From Lachnospiraceae bacterium 28-4 (GTDB lineage: Bacteria > Bacillota > Clostridia > Lachnospirales > Lachnospiraceae), in contig KE159598.1 of NCBI GenBank assembly GCA_000403275.2, positions 1,574,301 through 1,638,300 of the forward strand: 64,000 bases of DNA. Direction: 5' to 3'. How positions within the stretch are numbered: position 1 is the stretch's first letter; the number at the start of each line of letters is the position of its first letter. Shown here piece after piece: positions 1 to 8,795 of the stretch. A program made the translations under genes and the position numbers. The notes beneath the pieces are model-generated. The model was not told the origin of the DNA. It ran no database searches and saw only the letters and a list, made by a program, of their open reading frames with translations.

Positions 1-143
1 CTGACGCACGGCTTTCATCGTTGCAAAAATAATTCGGGTTCTGGTATCCTCCAATAGCAATCTCTTCTCTCATAAAATATTCGTATTACTTACCATTTCT
101 TCTGCAATTATACACTGCCTTATGCCTGTTGACAATACCCTTT

Positions 144-1475
144 TTAATATTCATACCTCTTCCTGTATTTCCGGAGCATGAAAGCGGACAATGCAAGAGC
201 CATCAGTTCCGCTGCCGGCGTAGCCAGCCATATGCCATTCACGCCGAAAAGCAACGGAAGCACGATCATAGCTGCCAGCATAAACACAAAAGAACGGGAA
301 AACGCAAGGACGGCCGAAACTACCCCGTTGGATAATGCGGTAAACATTCCGCTGGCAAAAATGTTATACCCGATAAAGCACAGCGCTATGGTGCATATCC
401 GGTTTCCTGTCACAGCCAGATCATATACCGGATTGTCCGGCCGGGCAAAAACCGATACCAGCGGTCTTGTCAGAGCAAAGGAGGCTGCAACCGTCATTAT
501 GGAAATAAACGCAATCACCCGGAAACTGGTTCCGACCAGCTTTTTCAATTTCCCATGATTCCCCTCCCCATAATAATAACTGACCATGGGAGCCACTCCA
601 TAGGAATATCCTGTATACAAAGAACTGGCAAACATCAGCACATACATAATAATTGTAACGGCCGCAACACCGTTCTCCCCGACATAGCGGAGCATTGTCC
701 AGTTAAACATCATCGTAATAATTCCTGTCACGAGCGCGGTCGCCATTTCGGAACATCCGTTTGTAGCTGCATTGACGAGGACTTTCCATCGGAACACCGG
801 TTTTTGAAAATGCAGCAAACTTTTTTTCCTGCAAAAAACAAATAAGCCAACAACCGCAGTCACAGAATACCCCATTCCTGTTGCAATCGCCGCTCCGCTG
901 ATTCCCATATGGAATACCGCAATAAACAGATAGTCGAGCGCCATATTCAGCAAACCGCCCGTTACGGAACAGATCAGGGACAGAGTCGCTTTCCCGCTGG
1001 CGATCATATAAAGCGTAAAATTATTCATCAAAAGAATGGGTATTGTAAACACCAAGTAACGGCTTAAATATTCCACGCAATATTTTTCCACCTCTGCCGA
1101 CAAACCCATTCCGGCAAAAATGCGGTCCATAGCCAGATATCCGGCCATACACATAACCATTCCCACAAATACATTGATTAAAATCAGAAACGTAAAATCT
1201 TCCTTTGCTTCCCCGCTCTTCTGTTCTCCCATTTTTTTCATGATGACTGCGCTGCCTCCGGTGGCAAGCATCGTGGATACGGCGGTAACGAGCTGGATGA
1301 CGGGAGCTGTCAGGTTGATCGCCGAAAGCGCGTCCGTACCGATCAAATTCGATACGAACAAGCCGTCCACCATCGTGTAAAAGGACATAAATACCGTCAT
1401 GGCTATTGTTGGAACGGCAAACTTTAAAATATTTTTCAACGTTACCGGTTTTACATATGCATTTTGATTTTCCAT
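144..1475 (-). CDS. MATE family multidrug efflux transporter
   Basis: 443 residues, the normal size for a MATE antiporter, with about twelve hydrophobic helices in two halves. MATE proteins export cationic drugs or metabolites across the cytoplasmic membrane using Na+ or H+ gradients. The start ATG follows GGAGAAAAT. A promoter-like pair of hexamers enclosing an inverted repeat lies 40-70 bases upstream, which suggests control by a TetR-type repressor. No intact regulator gene adjoins it, but a short broken fragment lies upstream. The substrate cannot be told from sequence. The family call is firm. Confidence 0.9.
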   Translation of the reverse strand: MENQNAYVKPVTLKNILKFAVPTIAMTVFMSFYTMVDGLFVSNLIGTDALSAINLTAPVIQLVTAVSTMLATGGSAVIMKKMGEQKSGEAKEDFTFLILINVFVGMVMCMAGYLAMDRIFAGMGLSAEVEKYCVEYLSRYLVFTIPILLMNNFTLYMIASGKATLSLICSVTGGLLNMALDYLFIAVFHMGISGAAIATGMGYSVTAVVGLFVFCRKKSLLHFQKPVFRWKVLVNAATNGCSEMATALVTGIITMMFNWTMLRYVGENGVAAVTIIMYVLMFASSLYTGYSYGVAPMVSYYYGEGNHGKLKKLVGTSFRVIAFISIMTVAASFALTRPLVSVFARPDNPVYDLAVTGNRICTIALCFIGYNIFASGMFTALSNGVVSAVLAFSRSFVFMLAAMIVLPLLFGVNGIWLATPAAELMALALSAFMLRKYRKRYEY

Positions 1476-1516
1476 TATTTTCTCCTCGCTTTTCGTCTTT
1501 GTTCCCCCTGAAAAGC

Positions 1517-1547
1517 ATCATAGACCGTACAGTAACAGTACGGTCAA
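1517..1547 (-). promoter_or_regulatory. Promoter with operator-like inverted repeat for the MATE gene
   Basis: On the minus strand, TTGACC (1542-1547) and TATGAT (1517-1522) are separated by 19 bases. The spacer holds the 8-bp inverted repeat GACCGTAC / GTACGGTC (1523-1530 and 1538-1545). A palindrome between -35 and -10 is the usual position for a TetR-family operator. Which protein binds it is unknown. Confidence 0.55.
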
Positions 1548-1686
1548 CAAGAAAATAAGAAATATTTCAAAACTTTTCCCCTCATATTATAAAGAACATA
1601 ATTCTTTTTATTTTTTAGCCGGCCTATCAGCATTCGACAAGATTTTATATCTATGGTTGCAAACGGGCAGAAGAAGGAAATTTTTA

Positions 1687-1803
1687 CCTCAAAATCACAT
1701 CATACATTTTCTCTGCTTCCCTTCCTTTCCCGGATCTCCTGAACGATCTTGTTATAAGTAGAAAACAGGGCTTCGTAATGACGGCTTCCCATATGCATTT
1801 ATT
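1687..1803 (-). pseudogene. Fragment resembling a regulator C-terminus
   Basis: The minus strand reads a helical, charged stretch (SRHYEALFSTYNKIVQEIRE) and, after a one-base frame change, REAEKMYDVILR and a stop. It resembles the C-terminal helical domain of a GntR- or TetR-type regulator, but is too short to assign. It may be what is left of the regulator acting at the 1517-1547 operator. The remaining bases between 1548 and 1848 show no gene. Confidence 0.25.
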
Positions 1804-1848
1804 TCTTTGGGGAATAAAATAGGGATGGCGAGCGGGACTCTGCTCCGA

Positions 1849-2604
1849 TCATTGATGAATGGTTTCCACTAACTTCAAAAACTTCTTATCATTCATCTGT
1901 TCATTTGTAATATAGCTGCCATCGAAAAATAACGCATAAGTTGTAATTGGTGTCGGAGCATTTTGTGCGTCCTCTTTGTTCTGCAAATGAACCGACTTAA
2001 ATTTTATCGATTTCTCTTTTGCAATATTTTCAATTACAGGAACATACTTGGCATTAAACGGACACTGGTCGGTGTAATACAAAACATACCCCATCTCATC
2101 GATATGAGGGTGTTTCGCACATTCTTTGAATTTCGGCAATAAAGCATTTTCCGTAAAAGGCAAATACCATAACTGAATACCGTTAGCCGCCTCATCGCTA
2201 ACGGCAAACCCTTTGTATTTCAGGAATTTTGGGTCAGCCAAAAATGGTTTTTTCTTCGCCGCCGATAATATGCATAGTCCTTTTTTTCCTTTGCTTTTAC
2301 TATCCTCAATGCAGATATTCAGCAGTTCTGCCCCATAACCATGTCCTTTGAAGGAACCAGCCACCCATAAACAGTCAATATACATATAGCCGTCTGCGGC
2401 AATGGGATTCCACGCATTTTCAGCGGGTATATATTCAATAAAACACTTTCCCCGCTGTTCGCTTTTTATGAAAACTAATCCATCATCAAAACGTTCTTTC
2501 AACCACGTTTTTTTTGACGTCACTTGAATGTCATTATTGTTTGCAATCGCACAACATATATGCTCTTTTTCTATATTCCCGTTTGTTACGCTAACATATT
2601 CCAT
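1849..2604 (-). CDS. GNAT N-acetyltransferase with C-terminal YoaP-like domain
   Basis: 251 residues. The first 150 or so form a GNAT fold, with the acetyl-CoA-binding segment around residues 75-110 (DCLWVAGSFKGHGYGAELL, the Q/RxxGxG/A-type loop). The C-terminal third (YYTDQCPFNAKYVPVIENIA onward) matches the YoaP-like domain that often follows this acetyltransferase. It carries a single cysteine in a thioredoxin-like setting. The substrate is unknown. The gene stands alone, with about 100 bases on either side. Confidence 0.8.
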   Translation of the reverse strand: MEYVSVTNGNIEKEHICCAIANNNDIQVTSKKTWLKERFDDGLVFIKSEQRGKCFIEYIPAENAWNPIAADGYMYIDCLWVAGSFKGHGYGAELLNICIEDSKSKGKKGLCILSAAKKKPFLADPKFLKYKGFAVSDEAANGIQLWYLPFTENALLPKFKECAKHPHIDEMGYVLYYTDQCPFNAKYVPVIENIAKEKSIKFKSVHLQNKEDAQNAPTPITTYALFFDGSYITNEQMNDKKFLKLVETIHQ

Positions 2605-2713
2605 AGGGCTGCCTCCATAAATTCCTGCTTCATCGCTACTTTATGATATATCGCTTCCTTATAACCGTTAAGCTATCGTATTTAGTATAGCACGTATATG
2701 TTGACACCTTTTG

Positions 2714-3610
2714 TCAGGATTTATTTTTTTTATAAATTGCTTGTGCCTGTTCCGCTAAAACATCTTTCAAATACTTCGGTTCAATGATTTCGACTTGCGC
2801 CCCAAATGAAAGCAGATAGCCAATGAGCCATGAATCAACAGGCATTTTGGCACAAACAATTAAATCGCCGTTTTCTTTATATTCCATTTCCGTCCGGTCA
2901 AATTCATCATAGACACGATATGCAATTTCTTTTGAAAACAAAAGGACGATCTGTGAATATGTCTGTTGCAAATTGTTTTCTGTTTCCGGGTATGGCCTTG
3001 GTACAAATGTATTTTCCAATAATTCCCACTCCAATATGCGATTTAGTTTAAATATGCGAAAATCCTGCTTTTCCATGCAAAACGCTTTCAAATACCACTC
3101 TTTTGATTTATAGGATATTTTTAATGGTTGAACGATTCGTTCACTTCTTTCGCCCTTCGTGTTTTCATAGACTATCTTTATTTCTTTGCACTGAATGACT
3201 GCCGTTTTCAATATCCCAAATTTTAAGCGGTCACAAGCACATTTTCCCCAACGTGAAAAGTCTACTTCAAGCCAATTTCTTGTATTTACATTGAAAAGGG
3301 CTGATAACTTTGTCAGCATTTCTTTTCCGTCGGTATAACCTGTGGCAGCTATACTTTGTATTGCCGTCAATACTTCCTGCTTTTCGTTTTCGGATAATAT
3401 CGCCCTGTCCAAAATAAAGTCCTGCAATAAATATATACCGCCGTTTCTTCCCTGTTCCGCATAGACCGGAATGCCCGCACTGCTTAATGCTTCCATATCG
3501 CGGTAAATTGTTCTTGTGGAAACTTCAAATTCAGCTGCCAATTCGGGAGCCGTAGCGCGTTTCCTGTCTAAAAGATAATATAAAATTTTGAATAAACGAC
3601 TATCTGACAT
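2714..3610 (-). CDS. YafY-type HTH/WYL-domain transcriptional regulator
   Basis: The N-terminal winged helix-turn-helix (DRKRATAPELAAEFEVSTRTIYRDM, given here in part) is followed by a WYL domain (residues about 130-300) with the typical YKSKEWYLKAFC and FKLNRI segments. WYL regulators sense small ligands or nucleic acid. I chose the internal ATG at 3610, 21 codons inside the longest frame, because GGAGGAAGG lies directly upstream and homology starts at MSDSRLFKIL. Its start overlaps the end of the chimeric remnant at 3600-3899. The gene product is probably about 298 residues. Confidence 0.85.
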   Translation of the reverse strand: MSDSRLFKILYYLLDRKRATAPELAAEFEVSTRTIYRDMEALSSAGIPVYAEQGRNGGIYLLQDFILDRAILSENEKQEVLTAIQSIAATGYTDGKEMLTKLSALFNVNTRNWLEVDFSRWGKCACDRLKFGILKTAVIQCKEIKIVYENTKGERSERIVQPLKISYKSKEWYLKAFCMEKQDFRIFKLNRILEWELLENTFVPRPYPETENNLQQTYSQIVLLFSKEIAYRVYDEFDRTEMEYKENGDLIVCAKMPVDSWLIGYLLSFGAQVEIIEPKYLKDVLAEQAQAIYKKNKS

Positions 3611-3899
3611 CCTTCCTCCGTTCCTCTGTTTCTTCCTCTTCTTTCTTTTCCTTCTGCTTTTCCAAACGTTCATCCATGTTCTTCTTCATTCTCTCCGCAT
3701 TGGTCATCCCGGTCTCAGTCACGGAATATACCGTACTCTGTATACTGCCATCCTTGCCAATCAACCAGGTCTGCTGATAATAGGTCACCGTCCCTCCCAT
3801 GCCCTCCATCTGTATGTCAAGAAAGGTAATGTCAAAATCCTTTCCTTTGGCCAGCACTTCTTCCCCCTTAGCAAAATTACTTATATGAAAATCGGGATT
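3600..3899 (-). pseudogene. Chimeric remnant: response-regulator receiver joined to a DUF6033-like C-terminus
   Basis: One open frame without a proper start reads NPDFHISNFAKGEEVL..FDITFLDIQMEGMGG, which is the middle of a LytTR-type receiver domain including the phosphoacceptor Asp (FLDIQM). It then switches to TVTYYQQTWLIGKDGSIQST and a Lys/Glu-rich tail beginning NAERMKKNMDERLEK. The tail resembles the C-terminal half of the DUF6033-like protein at 53135-53830 (beta segment, then an NAERR..K helix). An internal deletion that removed the rest of a regulator gene and the start of a neighbouring gene would give this. It ties this protein type to LytTR systems. Confidence 0.6.
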
Positions 3900-4108
3900 C
3901 TTTTGCCGTCATTTAATTTATCGGCAACTTTTCCGTTATTTTTGGACTTCAGGAACAAAAAACATGTAAAATGGAGCGAAAGACATCCATGCAGTACGGA
4001 AATTCCAAAATAAGCCTAAAGTTTTTTGCCATTCGTCCGAGAAATGGCGGACCAGTGTATGGAAGCATATTACTTCAAAGGAAGGGGGCTTTTGTCCATA
4101 CACGAAAA

Positions 4109-4140
4109 AGAAACCGGGGATTCCATCCTCCGGTTTCCGT
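4109..4140 (-). terminator. Rho-independent terminator after the FlxA-like gene
   Basis: On the minus strand a GAAACCGG-type stem closes on CCGGTTTC with a short loop and is followed by TTTTTC. It lies about 70 bases past the stop codon of the gene at 4207-4938. The bases between it and 3900 hold no recognisable gene. Confidence 0.65.
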
Positions 4141-4206
4141 GATAAACTAATTTTTCTTTATGCAAATCAGCAGACCAATCCGCTGATACACAACGGGCTG
4201 TCCCTC

Positions 4207-4938
4207 CTATAAACGAACATCCACCGACACATAAGTCGCCGGCTGCTGTGACGTTGTCTCGGCTGCGTCTTTTCCGTTTACACTCTTTGCGTCCTTATCC
4301 TCCTTTTCTTTCCTGCTGTCCTCCTTTGCCGCTTCCTCCATTGTCCTGTTTGCATCCGCCAATGTGGAAAACTGTGATGATGCCGCTGCCTGTGCTTTCT
4401 GTTCCACCTCGGCAAGTTCTTCTTCCTTTTTCTGCGTATTGCCGCCTATAGCCTGATCCATCTTGATCTCAGATTGCAGAACCCCGGATCTTCCTTCCAT
4501 CTTTGTTGCCACGCAGCCCTGTACCTTCGCCTGTTTTATAGCACTGTCCGCAGAAATCATTGCTGTCATGCTTGCCTGTGAAAGTCCGGCGCTTTTGCTT
4601 CCCGCTTTTGTATTTCCCGCGTTCCCTGTGCCGCCAAGCAGATCGCCCATAGAAGAACCTTTGGTCTGCTGTTTCCCCTGGCCGCCCATGGCAGCTCTAC
4701 GCTGCTCCATCCGGTGCTGTCTTAACTGCATATTCAAGTCACTGATCTGCTGCTGTATTTCCTGCCGCTTCTTCATCTTTTCTTCCAATGTCATATCCTC
4801 GTTGGAAGAAAGCTCCTGTAGCTGCTTCTGTGCATTGGTGATTTGGTTCTGGATGTTTCTGCTGTAAGAATCTGTTGCACGGTTCATCCCCATCTGCCCC
4901 ATTTGTGTGTTTTCTCCGTTAATACCATTGATTGTCAT
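4207..4938 (-). CDS. FlxA-like coiled-coil protein, MxINGI-type N-terminus
   Basis: 243 residues, with no signal peptide or membrane segment. It begins MTINGINGENTQ. Residues about 30-85 form a Gln/Glu/Lys-rich coiled coil (IQNQITNAQKQLQELSSNED then EEKMKKRQEIQQQISDLNMQ), the pattern of FlxA-like proteins. A low-complexity Gly/Ala/Ser middle and a second charged helix near residues 165-225 follow. It lies downstream of the GHKL kinase gene, in the same direction. The M-x-I/V-N-G-I opening is shared with the small proteins at 28451 and 52085. Function is unknown. FlxA itself belongs to the flagellar regulon of E. coli, so an appendage link is possible but not shown. Confidence 0.65.
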   Translation of the reverse strand: MTINGINGENTQMGQMGMNRATDSYSRNIQNQITNAQKQLQELSSNEDMTLEEKMKKRQEIQQQISDLNMQLRQHRMEQRRAAMGGQGKQQTKGSSMGDLLGGTGNAGNTKAGSKSAGLSQASMTAMISADSAIKQAKVQGCVATKMEGRSGVLQSEIKMDQAIGGNTQKKEEELAEVEQKAQAAASSQFSTLADANRTMEEAAKEDSRKEKEDKDAKSVNGKDAAETTSQQPATYVSVDVRL

Positions 4939-5038
4939 TTTTCTTTTCCTCCTGATATCATTTTTCTATCGTTTTTTCACCAGCGGCTTCCTCACGCATT
5001 TTCTTCATTTTCACCTATTCTCAATTATTGTTTCGGAG

Positions 5039-5098
5039 TTAAATTCCACAAACTAAATGGATACGCAGTGAACCGGCCTTTTTCTGCTGTAAATCCAT
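5039..5098 (-). CDS. Possible 19-residue peptide after the GHKL kinase
   Basis: A short frame (MDLQQKKAGSLRIHLVCGI) has a strong GGGAGGTATTATT ribosome-binding site upstream. It lies between the kinase gene (stop at 5148) and the FlxA-like gene. AgrC-like GHKL kinases are often encoded next to a signal-peptide gene, and the single cysteine near the C-terminus would suit a thiolactone. It is, however, far shorter than AgrD precursors and no AgrB protease is nearby. It may be only a chance frame. Confidence 0.3.
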   Translation of the reverse strand: MDLQQKKAGSLRIHLVCGI

Positions 5099-5147
5099 AA
5101 TAATACCTCCCATGCCAGACCCATTTTTCTAACATAAGAGGCTTTTT

Positions 5148-6524
5148 TCACTCCATCATCAGCATAATGCTAAGGCGGAATTCATTATTTTTCAGGTCAA
5201 TGGCTATATCCCCGGAATATTTCCTCGCCACCATGCGGATATTGGATAATCCATATCCATGACCTTCCGTTTTTTCTTTTGATGTAACAGGCAGCTCCCG
5301 TTCTTCATCCCATTGCAGATTTCCGGTGAAGCTGTTGCTTATCTCGATCATATAGGCATTATTCCTGTGATAAGAAAGGATGGATATATACGGCACTTCG
5401 CCCTTTCCTGCATTTTCCATTGCGTTCTGCAAGGCATTGTTCAGTATCACGCTAACATCAAAAGCGTTGATGTTCGTGCCAGTGGGATAATAAAAATCTG
5501 ACTGAAAGCGTATCTTCCTTTTCTCCGCTTCATTTTTTAGTTCCTGCAGGATCACATCTGTTACGGGATTCCCGCTTTTTATCTCCCCTGTTATCCGGGA
5601 CAGAGCGGATTTTAGTTCCTCGCCATAATCCATTGCCTCCTCCACATTGTTTCCAGCATAAAGCCTTTCCAACGTAAGGATATGGTTTGCCATGTCATGC
5701 CTGATGCTGCGTATGTTCCGATACAGGCTCTCCACCTGCCCGATATGTCTTTCTATATTAGCAGCCTGTGTGGCAAGCAGTTCGTTCTGTAGCTTTTCTT
5801 CCTGTCTTGCCTTGATATTCTGGAATAATACGGTCATTACCACTATCGTAATAATAGATATGCCAAAATGCAGAAATGCCAGTCCATTGTATAAACCGTA
5901 AATGGACTCCATCCAACTCATCCCCGAACTCGTTTGATACTGTATCAGAATTCCGTATCCTGTCATTCCTGTGATGGAAGGTACGATCAACATGAACATT
6001 TCCTTTGTGCTCATGTCCTCCCTTTTATAAACATAGGTTTTTACAATATATCTTACACTGATTCCCAATAAGGCGAAGCCGGTTACCGTATCCAGCAATT
6101 CCACTCCGCCAAATATCAAAATCTTTGCCGCCATATGCCTTTCTTGTATTATAAAAGCATCGGATACAACCTTTATGCTATACAACGCGTCTGCTATTAT
6201 CCTCGCCATATATTCCGAAAGCCAGTGCAGGGAAAAGAATGTTGCCGCTATAAACGTCTTCTGTTTATAATTTCTGCGGTCTATCCTGCACATGGCAATA
6301 AACGCTGACAATATTCCCAAACTGTATGCTGCAAATGTGTTTATCTCCATTGGCACGAAATACAGGATCAGCATTGTGGCAAAATAAGCGATCCCAATGC
6401 AGACCGCTCCCTTCTTATTTTTCATGAATGGCTTTGCAAAACGATATAGGATATATCCTGTTCCATATATTGCCACTATGGCATAGACCGCAGATATTAC
6501 CGGCAATATATCCATGTATTCCAT
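5148..6524 (-). CDS. GHKL-domain sensor histidine kinase (AgrC-like)
   Basis: 458 residues. Six or seven hydrophobic helices occupy residues 1-235. A short coiled linker and a GHKL kinase core follow: H-box SIRHDMANH (His276), N-box (SVILNNALQNAMENA) and G-box GHGYGLSNIRM. Such kinases sense peptides or other signals in the membrane and phosphorylate a LytTR regulator. Its ATG directly follows the stop of the regulator gene at 6525, so the two are co-translated. The product is at the cytoplasmic membrane. The family is certain; the ligand is not known. Confidence 0.88.
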   Translation of the reverse strand: MEYMDILPVISAVYAIVAIYGTGYILYRFAKPFMKNKKGAVCIGIAYFATMLILYFVPMEINTFAAYSLGILSAFIAMCRIDRRNYKQKTFIAATFFSLHWLSEYMARIIADALYSIKVVSDAFIIQERHMAAKILIFGGVELLDTVTGFALLGISVRYIVKTYVYKREDMSTKEMFMLIVPSITGMTGYGILIQYQTSSGMSWMESIYGLYNGLAFLHFGISIITIVVMTVLFQNIKARQEEKLQNELLATQAANIERHIGQVESLYRNIRSIRHDMANHILTLERLYAGNNVEEAMDYGEELKSALSRITGEIKSGNPVTDVILQELKNEAEKRKIRFQSDFYYPTGTNINAFDVSVILNNALQNAMENAGKGEVPYISILSYHRNNAYMIEISNSFTGNLQWDEERELPVTSKEKTEGHGYGLSNIRMVARKYSGDIAIDLKNNEFRLSIMLMME

Positions 6525-7247
6525 CTATCTTCTCCCTTTCCTCTGGTTATATCTCAAATACTGTTTTACAAACTCCCGGTAATTCTGCCTTGCCATGTGC
6601 GCTTGCCCCTTTTCCAGATAGACGGTTGTTGCGTCATATTTTCTGATAAAATCAAAATTCACAAGAAACGATCTGTGGGTGCGGTAAAATTCATCCCCTG
6701 CTTTTTCTTCCAGTTCTTTCATTTTCCCATAATATTCTATATCCGCATCCATCGTATGCAGAATCACTTTCCGGTCAAACACCTCCGCATATACGATATC
6801 CTCCAGATTGACGGCGACATGTTTTCCCCCTGTAGTTACCATCAGACTCGGCATTTCCCCTTTTTTATCTGCACCCTCCGGTCTATTTCTGCCCTCAAAC
6901 TGTTCTACGGCCTTCTGCAATACCTCTGCAAACTTCCTGTCGTCAAAAGGCTTTACCAAATAATGGAATGCCCCTACATCGAATGCCTGAAACACAAAAT
7001 CATCCAGAGCGGTCACGAAGATAATGATCGCCTTTTTGTTTTTTCTACGCAATTCCTCTGCCGCTTCCATGCCGTTCTTCCCCGGCATCTGAATATCAAG
7101 CAGCAGGATATCCGGCTCTTTATCTGACAGCAGCAGTTCTTCCCCCGACTGGTACAGTAACAGTTCTGCCTTCGGATGGAGTGTCTCTATCTTTTTTACA
7201 AACATATCCCTGATTTCTTTTTCATCGTCACACACTGCTATCCGCAT
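6525..7247 (-). CDS. LytTR-family response regulator
   Basis: The receiver domain (residues 1-120) has acidic residues CDDE, phosphoacceptor Asp in DILLLDIQMPGKNG and the conserved Lys in VKPFDD. The LytTR DNA-binding domain (residues about 145-240) has the HRSFLVNFDFI segment. The start at MRIAVCDDEK (7247) is preferred because GGGAG lies seven bases upstream; the longer frame adds six codons. Partner of the kinase at 5148-6524. Its targets probably include the downstream FlxA-like gene, by position. Confidence 0.87.
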   Translation of the reverse strand: MRIAVCDDEKEIRDMFVKKIETLHPKAELLLYQSGEELLLSDKEPDILLLDIQMPGKNGMEAAEELRRKNKKAIIIFVTALDDFVFQAFDVGAFHYLVKPFDDRKFAEVLQKAVEQFEGRNRPEGADKKGEMPSLMVTTGGKHVAVNLEDIVYAEVFDRKVILHTMDADIEYYGKMKELEEKAGDEFYRTHRSFLVNFDFIRKYDATTVYLEKGQAHMARQNYREFVKQYLRYNQRKGRR

Positions 7248-7365
7248 TTTTTCACTCCCTTGCATTTTCTTATAATTATATCGGACTTTTATGGTTGCCG
7301 TAAGAATGAAAATGACGTGGAACGGATATTTTCTGTTGTAAATGATCTTGTTATTCCAAGGCTGT

Positions 7366-7470
7366 TATAAATCTAATTCTTTTTCCAATCTATGCAATAC
7401 CCATGTAAAGCCTATCCCTCCCATGACCACAAAGAGATTGCAGCTCTTAAAAAACCACTGATACCGTCTG
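7366..7470 (-). pseudogene. Fragment of a membrane protein C-terminus
   Basis: The minus strand reads RRYQWFFKSCNLFVVMGGIG, then FTWVLHRLEKELDL and a stop. This has the look of the last membrane helix and tail of an integral membrane protein. Nothing upstream continues it. The rest of 7248-7512 shows no gene. Confidence 0.3.
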
Positions 7471-7512
7471 GCGGAAACAGGGCTGTGCTAAGGAAAAATA
7501 CGGGCAGTACAA

Positions 7513-7830
7513 ATGTTTAAAGAAATAGAAGTTTTTGCAAAGGATAGCCATTTTAACGTTAGGGAAGAAGCATGGGCAGCCGTCCGGCCCTCTGTCATTT
7601 CTAATTTGCAGGAAAGTATTGGTATATTATCAAAATGGGCATTGGATGAGAATGAATATATTCGGCGTTTTGCAAGCGAGATTACACGCCCCGGGGTGTT
7701 TGGTTCAAACATATTGAAGCCTTAAAAGCAACTCCTGAGCTGGCCTTATCAATTTTAGAACCTTTAAAATCAGACAAATCAAAATATGTTCGGGATAGTG
7801 TTGCAAACTGGCTAAATGGATTAGTTGTTG
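7513..7830 (+). pseudogene. DNA alkylation repair (AlkD/HEAT-like) gene, frameshifted and truncated
   Basis: The first frame gives MFKEIEVFAKDSHFNVREEA.. up to [10 protein letters not shown]. The next frame continues with [20 protein letters not shown] and DSVANWLN. Together they read as the HEAT-repeat C-terminal half of an AlkD-like glycosylase. The switch lies in the run CGCCCCGGGG near 7690, consistent with a single-base loss. The natural end and the first half of the gene are missing, so no active enzyme is made. Confidence 0.6.
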
Positions 7831-7850
7831 GTTTTCGTCCGTGCAACGGC

Positions 7851-8795
7851 TTAATGAGAGAAAGGACTACCTTTTTCTGCCCCGGATGGGCGCTTACCCT
7901 CATTGTTTCCGCTTCCCTTCCCGCTATATTCAGAAAGGAAAAGCCCCGCAACCGCCAGAAATGTTCCCATAACGGAAACCCACGTTACCGGCTCCTTCAG
8001 TATTAACACGGAAGTCACCACCGTTATGACGGGAACCATGTAAATATAAACACTGGTCTTAACCGCCCCAAGCGCCTTCACCGCAAGATTCCATGTGACA
8101 AAACAGAGTGCGGATGCCCCCAGCCCAAGATACAGGATACCCCACAGATGCGTCACATCCGCAAACCGTTCCAGCCCCATTTCAAAATCGAAAAAGAACA
8201 ATGCCGGAACCATGAACAAAATTCCATAAAAGAATGTCCTCCGCGTGGTGAGGATGACCGGATAGCCGAAGCTGCTGATCTTCCTTGTCAGTATGGAATA
8301 ACACGCCCATACAAAAGCCGCAAGAACTGCCAGCAGGTCACCCACAGGGTTCAGCTCCAGTTTAGAGCCGTTAATGCTGATCAGTGCAACACCTGCCATC
8401 GCCACCACAAAGCCTATGAAAAAATTTGCCCGCAGCTTCCCTTCCGCCTTCAAAAACACGCGTGACAGTACCGCCGTGAAAAACGGCGCAACCGAGATGA
8501 TGACTCCCACATTGGACGCCATCGTATATGTAAGTGCAATATTCTCCAGCAGGTAATATAAACATATCCCGCACAGCCCCGCCAGTACGAATATCGCCTC
8601 CTGTCCGCGATCCACGGCTTTGAGCCGATGTGGGCAGACCAGAAACAACGCCGCAAAACCTATGACAAAACGAAAGAACAGTATTTCCACCGGTTTAAAA
8701 TCCGTAAGCAGGACTTTGGTGAATATGAATGTCGTCCCCCATATGATGATCGTGAACAGCGCCGCCAGATGCCCGGCTGATTTCCTATGCCCCAT
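7851..8795 (-). CDS. EamA/DMT-family transporter
   Basis: About 314 residues with ten hydrophobic helices in two EamA repeats, the size and pattern of drug/metabolite exporters. [20 protein letters not shown] at 8795 is taken as the start; the longer frame runs back into the AraC gene. That gene's end overlaps this start by about ten bases, so the two form an operon and the AraC protein probably controls this exporter. The substrate is unknown. Confidence 0.82.
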   Translation of the reverse strand: MGHRKSAGHLAALFTIIIWGTTFIFTKVLLTDFKPVEILFFRFVIGFAALFLVCPHRLKAVDRGQEAIFVLAGLCGICLYYLLENIALTYTMASNVGVIISVAPFFTAVLSRVFLKAEGKLRANFFIGFVVAMAGVALISINGSKLELNPVGDLLAVLAAFVWACYSILTRKISSFGYPVILTTRRTFFYGILFMVPALFFFDFEMGLERFADVTHLWGILYLGLGASALCFVTWNLAVKALGAVKTSVYIYMVPVITVVTSVLILKEPVTWVSVMGTFLAVAGLFLSEYSGKGSGNNEGKRPSGAEKGSPFSH

